Positions 9,619 to 19,873 of a DNA stretch of 64,000 bases are shown here, piece after piece. The translations under genes and the position numbers were made by a program. The stretch comes from Cellulomonas sp. SLBN-39. Its GTDB lineage: Bacteria; Actinomycetota; Actinomycetes; Actinomycetales; Cellulomonadaceae. The stretch is taken from NCBI RefSeq assembly GCF_006715865.1, contig NZ_VFOA01000001.1:1364001-1428000 (forward strand), given 5' to 3'. A model generated the notes under the pieces. The model did not search any database. It worked only from the letters and a program-made list of their open reading frames with translations, and was not told the DNA's origin. Each line of letters begins with the position of its first letter. Position 1 is the stretch's first letter.

Positions 9619-9631
9619 CCGACCGGCACTG

Positions 9632-9673
9632 ACGAAGGGCCCCCGCGACCGACAGGTTGCGGGGGCCCTTCGT
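9632..9673. terminator. Bidirectional terminator between pknB and pabA
   Basis: A perfect 15-bp stem (9632-9646 with 9659-9673) encloses a 12-base loop. It lies between convergent genes and has A-rich and T-rich arm ends, so it can serve both strands. Confidence 0.9.
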
Positions 9674-9716
9674 GCGTCGGGGCCGCGGCAGCCGCGCAGC
9701 GCGGGCCGCGGGGCCG

Positions 9717-10349
9717 TCAGAGCCGGACGAGCGGGTGCAGGCCCGCGGAGCGCTCGACGGCGTCCTGCGCGCCGCACAGCGTCAGCCAGTTGGCGAGCAG
9801 CCGGTGCCCGCCCTCGGTGAGCACCGACTCGGGGTGGAACTGCACGCCGTGCAGCGGCAGCTCACGGTGCTGCAGGCCCATGATGATGCCGTTCGCGCGC
9901 GCGGTGACGACCAGCTCGTCGGAGCACGTGCCGTCGACGACGGCGAGCGAGTGGTACCGCGTCGCGGTGAACGGCGACGGCAGGCCGGCGAGCACCCCGG
10001 TGCCGTCGTGCTCGACCTGGCTGGTCTTGCCGTGCATGAGCTCGGGCGCGTGCGTGACGGTGCCGCCGAACACCTCGCCCAGGGCCTGGTGGCCCAGGCA
10101 CACGCCGAGCATGGGCGTGCCGGCCTGCGCGCAGTCGCGGATCACCTGCATGCTCTGGCCCGCGTCGGCCGGGGTGCCCGGGCCGGGCGAGACGAGCACG
10201 CCGTCGTAGCCCGCACGCTCGGCGGCCGACGGCACGGCGTCGTTGCGGACGACCTCCGTCTTGGCGCCGAGCTGGTCGAGGTAGCCGACGATCGTGTAGA
10301 CGAACGAGTCGTAGTTGTCGACGACGAGGATCCGCGTCACGTCACTCAC
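9717..10349 (-). CDS. pabA: Class I glutamine amidotransferase, PabA/TrpG type
   Basis: This 210-residue protein supplies ammonia from glutamine to a chorismate-using synthase, either aminodeoxychorismate synthase (folate) or anthranilate synthase (tryptophan). The triad is present: Cys84 in GVCLGHQ, His172 and Glu174 in FHPES. The synthase subunit is not in this window, so PabA versus TrpG cannot be settled; the position beside pknB and a class E sortase matches the gene usually annotated as PabA-like in actinobacteria. The GTG start at 10349 overlaps the stop of the small upstream gene and gives the family's normal N-terminus (ILVVDNYDSF). Confidence 0.88.
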   Translation of the reverse strand: MSDVTRILVVDNYDSFVYTIVGYLDQLGAKTEVVRNDAVPSAAERAGYDGVLVSPGPGTPADAGQSMQVIRDCAQAGTPMLGVCLGHQALGEVFGGTVTHAPELMHGKTSQVEHDGTGVLAGLPSPFTATRYHSLAVVDGTCSDELVVTARANGIIMGLQHRELPLHGVQFHPESVLTEGGHRLLANWLTLCGAQDAVERSAGLHPLVRL

Positions 10350-10503
10350 CCACCGTGGTCTCGTTGAAGGGCATGTACGGGGCGACCGCGGGGTACACCC
10401 ACAGGAAGCACGCCGCGACGACCGCCGCCGCGAGCGCGAGCGCAAGGACGGCGCGCACGGGCGTCGGGCCGGGCAGGTGCCGCCACAGCCATCCGTACAT
10501 CAT
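10342..10503 (-). CDS. 53-residue single-pass membrane protein
   Basis: A complete small gene fits between the sortase and pabA: ATG at 10503, TGA at 10342-10344 and an AAGGAGG Shine-Dalgarno at 10509-10515, five bases before the start. The product begins MMYGWLWRHL, has one hydrophobic stretch of about 20 residues (about 18-40, rich in Ala, Val and Leu) and ends in a short polar tail. Its stop overlaps the pabA GTG by eight bases, so pabA translation may be coupled to it. I do not recognise a family; the role is unknown. The strong binding site and overlap support a real gene. Confidence 0.72.
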   Translation of the reverse strand: MMYGWLWRHLPGPTPVRAVLALALAAAVVAACFLWVYPAVAPYMPFNETTVGE

Positions 10504-10553
10504 GAGCCTCCTTGGTCGTGGTGCCCAGCCGCCGTCCGCGCGGTGGTCACGCG

Positions 10554-11351
10554 TCAGGCGTCCGGGAGCAGCTCGGCGGGGGTGCCGTCGGCCACGGGCG
10601 CCCAGTAGTCCAGCACGCCGTGCACGACGTACCGCTCGCGCGCCGAGAACATCGGGTGGCAGGTCGTGAGGGTGATCGACCGCTCCGTGGGTGCCACGCC
10701 GGGCTGGTTCGGGGTCGGGGCGATGACGTCCACCTGGGACGGCAGGACGACCTGCGTCGACGTGACGCGGTAGACGTACCAGGTGTCCGCCGTGCGGACG
10801 ACGAGCGGGTCGCCGGTCTGCAGCTCCTCGATGCGGTTGAACGGCTTGCCGTAGGTCACGCGGTGCGCGGCGAGCGCGAAGTTGCCGACCTCGCCGGGCA
10901 TCGCGGTGCCCTCGTAGCGGCCGATGCCGAGCACGTCGAGGACGGTCTCGCGGTCCGTGCCCTCGCTGATGGGCCGCTCGGGCTCACCGGCCCAGCGCGG
11001 GACCTGCAGGGTCGCGAACGACTCGGCGTGCTCGGGCACGGGTGCCACCGGCGGCTCGTCGCGGCGCGGCTCGGCGACGTCGGGGCCCTCGGCGGCGGGG
11101 TCTGCCGTGGGTGCCGGCTCGAAGGGCAGGGACTGCACGATGTCGGCCTGGACCCGGTCGGCCTCGACATCCGTCCACCACAGCTGCCACAGCAGGAACC
11201 CGAGCAGCAGCACGCCGAGGGTGATGAGGAGCTCGCCGACGACCCCCACGACCCCGTAGGCGACCGAGCTGCCCCGGCCGGGACGGGGCGCGCGGGCGTG
11301 CGCGGGCGGGCGGTACCGCCGCGTCGTGCGGGCGGGTGCTGCGGTCGTCAC
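10554..11351 (-). CDS. Class E sortase
   Basis: Class E sortases are membrane transpeptidases of high-GC actinobacteria that anchor proteins carrying LAxTG-type signals to the wall. The 265-residue protein has an N-terminal membrane segment (about 31-56) and a sortase domain from about 115 with His163 (AAHR) and Cys231 (TLTTC) as catalytic residues and a downstream Arg (238 or 240). No sortase substrate is visible nearby, so it is probably a housekeeping enzyme. The GTG start at 11351 overlaps the stop of the DUF881 gene by four bases. Confidence 0.9.
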   Translation of the reverse strand: MTTAAPARTTRRYRPPAHARAPRPGRGSSVAYGVVGVVGELLITLGVLLLGFLLWQLWWTDVEADRVQADIVQSLPFEPAPTADPAAEGPDVAEPRRDEPPVAPVPEHAESFATLQVPRWAGEPERPISEGTDRETVLDVLGIGRYEGTAMPGEVGNFALAAHRVTYGKPFNRIEELQTGDPLVVRTADTWYVYRVTSTQVVLPSQVDVIAPTPNQPGVAPTERSITLTTCHPMFSARERYVVHGVLDYWAPVADGTPAELLPDA

Positions 11352-12193
11352 GTCGTCTCCTCGTCGGCGGGGAGGCCGGGCAGCACGTCGACACCGTCGG
11401 GGACGTCGGCCCAGGTCAGCTCGGTGGCGCCGGAGTAGGCGGGCAGCTCGACGGTGCTCTGGTCCTGGACGGACCAGCCGAGGCCGAGGTCGCCGGCGTC
11501 GCGGACGTACCCGGCGACGGCGGGGGACGCGGCGAGGGCGGCTCGCAGCCGCACGGGGTCGCCGACGACCTGGACCACGTAGGGCGGGGAGTAGATGCGC
11601 CCGTGGAGGCGCAGCACGTTGCCGACGCAGCGGAAGGCGCTGGTGGCGATCACGCGCTGGTCCATGAGCCCCATGGCCTCGGCCCCGCCGGCCCAGAGCG
11701 CGTTCATCACCGACTGCAGGTCCTGCTGGTGGACCACGAGGAGGTCGGGGTTGACGTCGGTGCGTCGCGACTCGGCGGGCGCGTCGTCGAGGACGACCGT
11801 GAGCCCCGGCCCGGTCACGGGCACGGTCCCGCCGGCGACGAGCTGGCCCGCGGTCGGGGGCTCGGGCGTGAGGCCCGCGGCGGCGTTCTGCTGCTCGGTG
11901 AGCCGCTCGACGGCGGCACGCAGCGTGTCGACCTCGGAGGAGAGGCGCTCGACGGTGGCGGCCTCCTGCTGGGAGAGCTCGGCGAGGTTCTGCGGGTGGC
12001 GCGAGCCGCCGTCGGCGGAGGCGCGGGCGTTGACGGTGAACATCAGCCCCGAGAGTGCGAGCACGAGCCCGACGGCGAGCGCCCCGCGGGCGATCCGACG
12101 CGGCGGCCACCAGCCGCTGGCGCGACCGGCCGGGGTCGGTGCGGCCACGTCGGAGGGCGCGGCGACGGGGGCGCGGTGCAGGTGCTGGTTCAC
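11348..12193 (-). CDS. DUF881 family membrane protein
   Basis: DUF881 proteins are conserved next to crgA and sortase genes in actinobacteria; their biochemical role is not established. The 281-residue product has one membrane segment (about 36-55), a predicted coiled coil (about 68-100, Glu/Leu/Gln-rich) and the extracytoplasmic DUF881 domain to the end. I chose GTG 12193 because a GAGGGAG stretch precedes it; an in-frame ATG at 12262 would add 23 residues and has a weaker upstream signal. The gene is divergent from crgA and overlaps the sortase gene. Confidence 0.82.
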   Translation of the reverse strand: MNQHLHRAPVAAPSDVAAPTPAGRASGWWPPRRIARGALAVGLVLALSGLMFTVNARASADGGSRHPQNLAELSQQEAATVERLSSEVDTLRAAVERLTEQQNAAAGLTPEPPTAGQLVAGGTVPVTGPGLTVVLDDAPAESRRTDVNPDLLVVHQQDLQSVMNALWAGGAEAMGLMDQRVIATSAFRCVGNVLRLHGRIYSPPYVVQVVGDPVRLRAALAASPAVAGYVRDAGDLGLGWSVQDQSTVELPAYSGATELTWADVPDGVDVLPGLPADEETT

Positions 12194-12385
12194 CGGCGGC
12201 TCCCTCACGGCTGCTCTCGCGCGGGTGCGCGCGTGCGGCACCGCGACGGACGCGCGGTGCACGGCACTACGCTAGGTCACGTCCGGCGCCGGGCGGGGCC
12301 CGTGCGACGGACGAGTGCCCACCGGCACCCGTCACGACGCGTCGTGGGGGCACGCCGGCGTCGAGTCCACGTGAGGAGCACCGCC

Positions 12386-12634
12386 GTGCCCGAGTCGAAG
12401 TCGCGCAAGAAGGCGACGTACACGCCTCCGCCCACCAAGGCGTCCGCGCCGAAGCCGCTGCCGCGGTGGTTCCTGCCGACGTCGCTGGGCCTGATGATCT
12501 TCGGTCTGCTGTGGCTGGTGACGACGTACCTGACGAGCACGGCGTACCCGGTCGGGGCCCTCGGCCAGTGGAACCTCGCGGTCGGGTTCGGCTTCATCAT
12601 CGTCGGGTTCGGCATGCTCACGCGGTGGCGCTGA
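12386..12634 (+). CDS. crgA: CrgA cell division protein
   Basis: CrgA is a small septum-associated membrane protein that helps recruit FtsI and other divisome or wall-synthesis proteins. The 82-residue product has a basic, Pro-rich N-terminus and two membrane segments (about 29-49 and 62-79), as in the family. The GTG start has a GAGGAG at 12373-12378. It stands alone on the plus strand between a divergent DUF881 gene and the convergent rhomboid gene, close to the fha/pkn operon as in other actinobacteria. Its downstream region carries an unusual DnaA-box cluster. Confidence 0.93.
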   Translation: MPESKSRKKATYTPPPTKASAPKPLPRWFLPTSLGLMIFGLLWLVTTYLTSTAYPVGALGQWNLAVGFGFIIVGFGMLTRWR

Positions 12635-12639
12635 GCCCG

Positions 12640-12725
12640 TCGTCCACAGGGTGACCGACTTACCCACAGCCTCATCCACAGGATGAGGGGCCTCGTCCCC
12701 ACGTCGTGCACAAGCGTGTGGATAG
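12640..12725. promoter_or_regulatory. Cluster of four DnaA-box-like 9-mers
   Basis: Four 9-mers, each one base from the DnaA box consensus TTRTCCACA, lie within 86 bases: TCGTCCACA at 12640-12648, TTACCCACA at 12660-12668, TCATCCACA at 12672-12680 and, on the other strand, CTATCCACA at 12717-12725. The cluster sits between the ends of two convergent genes, about 30 kb from dnaA. DnaA-titrating clusters outside oriC are known in E. coli (datA) and reported in Streptomyces; function here is inferred. Confidence 0.5.
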
Positions 12726-12739
12726 TTACACCGGTGGGA

Positions 12740-12787
12740 TTCCCCAGGTCGTGAGCACTGTTCCCCAGGTGTGAGCAAACCTGGGGA
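12740..12787. repeat. Direct repeats plus inverted repeat of a TTCCCCAGGT motif
   Basis: TTCCCCAGGT followed by (C)GTGAGCA occurs at 12740-12757 and again at 12761-12777. The second copy forms a 9-bp inverted repeat with ACCTGGGGA at 12779-12787 (loop of eight bases). Similar TGGGGAC motifs recur in oriC at 41870-41917. It could be a protein-binding site or, for the final hairpin, the end of a transcript. Confidence 0.5.
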
Positions 12788-12872
12788 CGGTCATACCCGG
12801 GCGAATCGGGCAGCACCCCGCGTAGCCCGCGCTCCGCCCCTGCGGCCGTCGTCGGACGGACCCGGGCGGGGG

Positions 12873-13778
12873 TCAGACGAGGCCGACGGCGGCGTAGGCC
12901 ACGAGCGTGGACACCACGAGGACGGCGCTGACGGCCACGGTGGCGCCCACGGCGACGAGGGTGCGGCGCTCGCGCGGGGCGTAGGCGTAGGCGGCCCCCA
13001 GGGCGGCGCCGACGAGCAGGCCGCCGAGGTGCGCCTGCCAGGCGACGTTCGGCAGGACGAACCCGAGGACGCCGTTGATGACGAGGATGCCGACGATCCC
13101 GCCGGCGTCACGGCCCAGGCGCCGCAGCACCACGAGGACGGCGCCGAAGAGGCCGAACACGGCACCCGACGCACCGACGATCCACTGGTCCCAGCCGAGC
13201 AGGGGGGCCAGCAGCACGGCGGCGACGGAGCCGCCGATCGCGCTGAGCAGGTAGAGCGTGGCGTAGCGCGCCCGCCCGAGCGTCTGCTCGAGGTACGGGC
13301 CGACCATCCACAGCGCGATCATGTTGAACAGGATGTGGAAGATCTGCCCCGAAGAGTGCAGGAACGCCGCGGTGAGGAAGCGCCACGGCTGGTAGGCGCC
13401 GTACACCGGGTTGAAGATCCACGCTCCGGTCCACCAACCGACCACCAGCTGGGCGACGTAGCTCGCAGCGCACAGCGCGATGATCGTGATCGTCACGACC
13501 GGGCGGCCCTGGTGCAGGCGCCCGCCGAAGACGGTGCGCCCCGTGCGGACGGTCTTCGCGGCGGCGGCCACGCAGTCCACGCAGTGCACCCCCACTGCCG
13601 CGGGGCGCTGGCACTCCGGGCAGGCCGGGCGCGCGCACCGCTGGCAGCGGACGTACGCGACGCGGTCGGGGTGCCGCGGGCACACGGGCTCGGCGGCGTC
13701 CGACTGGTGCGGGCCCGCCCCGGGCAGCCCGCCGCCCGCCGCCGCCGGGTCGGCGGGGCGGGCGGGGGGCTCGGGCAC
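12873..13778 (-). CDS. Rhomboid intramembrane serine protease with N-terminal Cys/His-rich domain
   Basis: Rhomboid proteases cut membrane helices. From GTG 13778 the product has 301 residues. Residues 33-69 hold a B-box-like set of metal-binding candidates (Cys33, 45, 48, 53, 56, 66, 69 and nearby His). The six-helix rhomboid domain follows, with catalytic Ser204 in GASG and His250 in the last helices, and Asn152. The start is uncertain: GTG 13778 has no Shine-Dalgarno, whereas a GAGGA overlapping the end of ppiA is well spaced for a non-standard ATC codon eleven codons upstream. The gene lies directly downstream of the cyclophilin gene. Confidence 0.88.
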   Translation of the reverse strand: MPEPPARPADPAAAGGGLPGAGPHQSDAAEPVCPRHPDRVAYVRCQRCARPACPECQRPAAVGVHCVDCVAAAAKTVRTGRTVFGGRLHQGRPVVTITIIALCAASYVAQLVVGWWTGAWIFNPVYGAYQPWRFLTAAFLHSSGQIFHILFNMIALWMVGPYLEQTLGRARYATLYLLSAIGGSVAAVLLAPLLGWDQWIVGASGAVFGLFGAVLVVLRRLGRDAGGIVGILVINGVLGFVLPNVAWQAHLGGLLVGAALGAAYAYAPRERRTLVAVGATVAVSAVLVVSTLVAYAAVGLV

Positions 13779-13807
13779 GGACGGGCCCGGGGCAGGCGTG
13801 CTGATGA

Positions 13808-14347
13808 TCAGTCCTCGACGGTGACCGACGTGAGGACGACGTCCTGGACCGGACGGTCGCCGGGGCGCACGGGCGTCGTCGCGATCGCGTCGACGACCGC
13901 ACGGCTCGCGTCGTCGGCGACCTTGCCGAAGATCGTGTGCTTGCCGTTGAGCCACGTCGTGGCCGCGACGGAGACGAAGAACTGCGAGCCGTTGGTGCCG
14001 CCGACCTTGCCGGTCACGGGGTCCATGCGCTTGCCGGCGTTGGCCATCGCGAGCAGGTAGGGCTCGTTGAAGCTGAGCTCGGGGTGGATCTCGTCGTCGA
14101 AGGTGTAGCCCGGGCCGCCCCGGCCGTTCCCGAGCGGGTCGCCGCCCTGGATCATGAAGCCCTCGATGACGCGGTGGAACACGAGGTCCTTGTAGAGCGG
14201 GTCGGTGCGCGGCTGGCCGGACGTGGGGTCGGTCCACTCGATCGTGCCCTGGGCGAGACCGACGAAGTTCTCGACGGTGCGCGGGGCGTGGTTCTCGAAG
14301 AGCTCGACCCGGATGTCACCGGCGGAGGTGTGGATGGTCGCGAACAT
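13808..14347 (-). CDS. ppiA: Cyclophilin-type peptidyl-prolyl cis-trans isomerase
   Basis: This 179-residue protein catalyses proline isomerisation during protein folding. It has no signal peptide, so it is cytoplasmic. The cyclophilin core is complete: FHRVIEGFMIQGGD near residues 58-71, NGSQFFV near 122 and the GKHTIFGKV segment near 140, and the length is typical for the family. It starts with ATG 14347 and is divergent from the gene at 14462. The rhomboid gene follows on the same strand after a short gap, and the same pair is found together in other actinobacteria. Confidence 0.93.
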   Translation of the reverse strand: MFATIHTSAGDIRVELFENHAPRTVENFVGLAQGTIEWTDPTSGQPRTDPLYKDLVFHRVIEGFMIQGGDPLGNGRGGPGYTFDDEIHPELSFNEPYLLAMANAGKRMDPVTGKVGGTNGSQFFVSVAATTWLNGKHTIFGKVADDASRAVVDAIATTPVRPGDRPVQDVVLTSVTVED

Positions 14348-14461
14348 GCGCCCAGTCTCCCATCGTCGGCGTGCTGCGCGCGTGCGAAGGGCGAAGTCAG
14401 GCCCACGGTGGCAGAGTGGGAGGTCACAGCCCCAGGACCGTACGACCCGTCGGGAGTGGCC

Positions 14462-15376
14462 ATGAGTTTCACCCATCGTCCGAAGATCGACGTCGACACC
14501 GAGCGCCTCAAGGGCCAGGCGGCGGACCTCGGCGCGACGTTCGCCGACGCCGCGTCCCACGCCCGGGAGGGCGCCAAGGACGCCGCGGTGCGCGCCTCGG
14601 ACGCAGCAGGGCACGCCAAGGACTGGACGACCCCGCGCGTCGAGGCGTTCATCGACTGGTTGCTGCCCCGCATGGAGCACCTCTACAAGGAGTCCGTGAA
14701 GGCGACGGCGCCGCAGGTCGAGAAGGCCGCGCAGAAGGCGACGCCGGCGATCGACACGGCGCACGACAAGCTGGTCGACGAGCTCATCCCGAAGGTGGTC
14801 GCCGCCCTCAACGAGGCCGCGGTCAAGGCCGGGGCCACCGTGGAGCACGCGTCGGGGGCCGCCGCCGCGGCCGCGACGAAGCACTCCGGCAAGGTCGCCA
14901 AGAGCGCGAAGAAGGCCGCCAAGCGCGCCGGCAAGGAGGCCCACAAGGCCGCGAAGGCCGCGCAGAAGGCCGACCGCTCGCACTCGGGCACGAAGGTCTT
15001 CCTCGTCGTCGCGGGGATCGTCGGGGCCGGTGCCGCGGCGTTCGCGTGGGCGCGGTCGCGCTCGACGACCGACCCGTGGGCCGAGCCGTGGGAGCCCGCC
15101 GAGGGCGCCGACTCGCTGCGGGCCCGCGCCCAGCACGCCCGCGAGGACCTGACGGACGCCGTCGGTGACGCCGCGGACGCCGTGGGCGAGGCCGCCGGTG
15201 CCGCGGTGACCAAGAGCCGTGACGCCGCGAAGAAGGCCGGCGAGGCGCTGAGCACCGCGTCGGAGGACCTCGCGGAGAAGGTGCACGAGGCCAAGGACGC
15301 CGCCGAGGAGACCGCCCGCAAGGTCACCCGTCGCTCGTCGCCCAAGACCCCGGACGCCGGCACCGACGCGTCCTGA
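14462..15376 (+). CDS. Ala/Lys-rich coiled-coil membrane protein (DUF5324-like)
   Basis: The 304-residue product is dominated by Ala, Lys, Glu and Asp in amphipathic repeats (KKAAKRAGKEA-type, 140-170; KDAAEETARK-type, 265-290) with one membrane segment at about 178-198. The predicted shape is two long helical regions separated by the membrane. The layout resembles the DUF5324 proteins that Streptomyces carries near crgA and ppiA, judged from memory only. ATG 14462 has a GGGAG eight to ten bases upstream. Function is unknown; the composition also resembles LEA or histone-like repeats, so similarity searches may give misleading hits. A terminator follows. Confidence 0.75.
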   Translation: MSFTHRPKIDVDTERLKGQAADLGATFADAASHAREGAKDAAVRASDAAGHAKDWTTPRVEAFIDWLLPRMEHLYKESVKATAPQVEKAAQKATPAIDTAHDKLVDELIPKVVAALNEAAVKAGATVEHASGAAAAAATKHSGKVAKSAKKAAKRAGKEAHKAAKAAQKADRSHSGTKVFLVVAGIVGAGAAAFAWARSRSTTDPWAEPWEPAEGADSLRARAQHAREDLTDAVGDAADAVGEAAGAAVTKSRDAAKKAGEALSTASEDLAEKVHEAKDAAEETARKVTRRSSPKTPDAGTDAS

Positions 15377-15390
15377 CCTGCACGCCCGAC

Positions 15391-15418
15391 GGCCCCCGAC
15401 GCACCCGCGTCGGGGGCC
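15391..15418. terminator. Terminator after 14462-15376
   Basis: A perfect 12-bp GC-rich stem (15391-15402 with 15407-15418) has a four-base loop (ACCC) and lies 15 bases after the stop codon. Confidence 0.85.
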
Positions 15419-15444
15419 GCCCCGTGTCCGCGGCGAGGGCCTAA

Positions 15445-17988
<2,544 letters not shown>

Positions 17989-17995
17989 CCTGACG

Positions 17996-18037
17996 GGTCC
18001 CGACCCGGCTCGACCTCCGAGTCGCCGGGTCGGGACC
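17996..18037. terminator. Terminator of the GH9 cellulase gene
   Basis: A perfect 14-bp stem (17996-18009 with 18024-18037) encloses a 14-base loop and begins seven bases after the stop codon. Confidence 0.88.
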
Positions 18038-18209
18038 GATCACGCCGGGCGGCCCGTATCCGCCCGGCCGGCGTGTCCCGCGCGGGGGTGCAGGGACACG
18101 CCCGAGGGGCGTCGCGCGCGAGCGCGGCGCCCCTCGCGCACGCCCGGGCCCGCCGGGTCTCACCCGGTCGGGGTGCACCCCGTCGAGGAGCAGCCGGTCG
18201 AGGAGCCGC

Positions 18210-19028
18210 TCAGTCGAGGAACAGGGTGCGCAGGCGACGGGTGGTGACGACGACGCCGGCGCCGATCATCACCAGGAAGTACGCCACGTGGACGAGCAGG
18301 TCGGCGGACAGCCCGGAGAGGGTCAGGCCGCGGACCAGCTCGACGGCGTGCCAGAGCGGGAACGCCTGGATGACCACCTGCACGGGCTCGGGGTAGACCG
18401 ACAGGGGGTAGAACGTGGCGGAGAAGAGGAACATCGGCAGCATGACGATCTGGATCCAGTCCATCTGCTGGAAGGTCGTCATGTAGCTGGTGACGGCCAT
18501 GCCGACCGCGGCGAACCCGAAGGCGACGAGCAGCACGGCGGGGACGGCGAGCACGGCGGTCCAGGACAGGTTCAGCCCCATGACCTGCATGACCGTGAGG
18601 AACCCGGCGGCGTAGAGGCCGCCGCGCAGCAGCGCGAACGCGATCTCGCCGAGCGCGACGTCCAGCGGGCCGAGCGAGGTGGTGAGCATCGCGTCGTACA
18701 GCTTGCCGAAGTGCATCTTGAAGAAGACGTTCCACGTGGAGTCGTAGACGGCACCGTTCATGGCCGACACCGCGAGGAGCGCGGGCGCGATGTACGCCGC
18801 GTACGGCACGGGGCCGGCGGGGGTGTCGACGTCGCCGACGAACTGCCCGAGGCCGACGCCCATGGCGAGCAGGTAGAAGACGGGCTCGAAGAACCCGGAC
18901 GCGATGATGACGGCGTTGTTGGTGCGGGTGGCACGGATGCCGCGGCCCACGACGGCGCCGGGGTTGCCGGCCCACAGGGCCCGGACGCCGCCGCGACGCG
19001 TCCGGGACGGGGTGGTCGTGGCGGTCAT
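18210..19028 (-). CDS. ABC-2 type export permease (DrrB-like), second of pair
   Basis: This 272-residue membrane protein has about six hydrophobic segments and the ABC2_membrane pattern, including the motif region FYPLSVYPEPVQ near residue 205. It should form, with the permease encoded just upstream, the transmembrane part of an exporter driven by the ATPase at 19870-20808. ATG 19028 overlaps the upstream stop by four bases. The N-terminal 20 residues are basic. Related systems include daunorubicin and lipid-linked polysaccharide exporters; the substrate cannot be told from sequence. Confidence 0.87.
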   Translation of the reverse strand: MTATTTPSRTRRGGVRALWAGNPGAVVGRGIRATRTNNAVIIASGFFEPVFYLLAMGVGLGQFVGDVDTPAGPVPYAAYIAPALLAVSAMNGAVYDSTWNVFFKMHFGKLYDAMLTTSLGPLDVALGEIAFALLRGGLYAAGFLTVMQVMGLNLSWTAVLAVPAVLLVAFGFAAVGMAVTSYMTTFQQMDWIQIVMLPMFLFSATFYPLSVYPEPVQVVIQAFPLWHAVELVRGLTLSGLSADLLVHVAYFLVMIGAGVVVTTRRLRTLFLD

Positions 19029-19873
19029 CCGCGCAGCCTCCTGCCGAACGCGCGCCGGGCGAGGACCCAGCCGCCGGCCGCCAGCACGAGGAGGACGGCG
19101 ACGTGCACGCCGACGGGCCATGCCCCGGGCGGGGACCCGTAGCTGACGGAACGGCCGAGCTCGCTGGCGTGCCAGAGCGGCGAGACCCACCCGACCCACT
19201 GCAGCCAGCCCGGCAGGGAGTCCAGCGGGTAGAAGGTGCCCGAGAACAGGAACATCGGCGTGAAGACGAAGCGCTGCACGACCGCGAACTGCCCCGTGTC
19301 GTCGGCCAGGCTCGCCGTGAAGGCCAGCAGCGGCAGGCCGAAGGCGAGACCGCCGAGCACCCCGACGAGCGGCAGCGCCAGGCCGGCGACCGGGTCGCCC
19401 ACGGCGCCGAACGCCACCACGAGCGCGTAGTAGACGACGACGGTGAGCAGCATGCGGGCCACGACGGCGAGGACGACGCCGGACATGAGCTGGCCGGGGG
19501 AGACCGGTGAGGCGTTGATCCCCCAGTACATGCGCCGCCACTTGAAGCCGGCCATGACGGCGTAGGTGAACTCGTCCATGGCCACGCCGACGGCCGCCGA
19601 GGCCATGAGCGCGGGGGCCACGAACCAGACGTAGCTGACGGGCCCGTCGGCGCCGTCGGCGACGGACTGGTCGAGGAACGCGGCCAGTCCGAGCCCGATG
19701 CCGAGCAGGTACACGAGCGGGCTGCCGACGGACCCGACGACGATGGTCCAGCCGTAGGCGCGCATGGACCGGATCTGATGCTCGGCGACGTACCAGGCGC
19801 CGAACCGGCGCGGCAGGACGCCGCCCGCGCGCGCGTCGGCGGCGGGGTCGTCCACGAGGGTCGGGTCGCTCAC
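19025..19873 (-). CDS. ABC-2 type export permease (DrrB-like), first of pair
   Basis: The 282-residue product has about six membrane segments and is similar in design to the following permease, including a comparable FYPLDSLPGWLQW segment near 220. The two permeases look like products of an old duplication that form a heterodimer. Its GTG start overlaps the ATPase gene by four bases and its stop overlaps the next gene by four bases, so the three form one translationally coupled operon. No substrate-binding protein is present, which fits an exporter. Confidence 0.87.
   Translation of the reverse strand: MSDPTLVDDPAADARAGGVLPRRFGAWYVAEHQIRSMRAYGWTIVVGSVGSPLVYLLGIGLGLAAFLDQSVADGADGPVSYVWFVAPALMASAAVGVAMDEFTYAVMAGFKWRRMYWGINASPVSPGQLMSGVVLAVVARMLLTVVVYYALVVAFGAVGDPVAGLALPLVGVLGGLAFGLPLLAFTASLADDTGQFAVVQRFVFTPMFLFSGTFYPLDSLPGWLQWVGWVSPLWHASELGRSVSYGSPPGAWPVGVHVAVLLVLAAGGWVLARRAFGRRLRG

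Noticed and set aside
12640-12787. A second replication origin at crgA
   Set aside because: The dnaA-dnaN gap has the standard gene order and is the likely origin. The crgA cluster lacks an AT-rich unwinding region, so a DnaA reservoir is the more modest reading.
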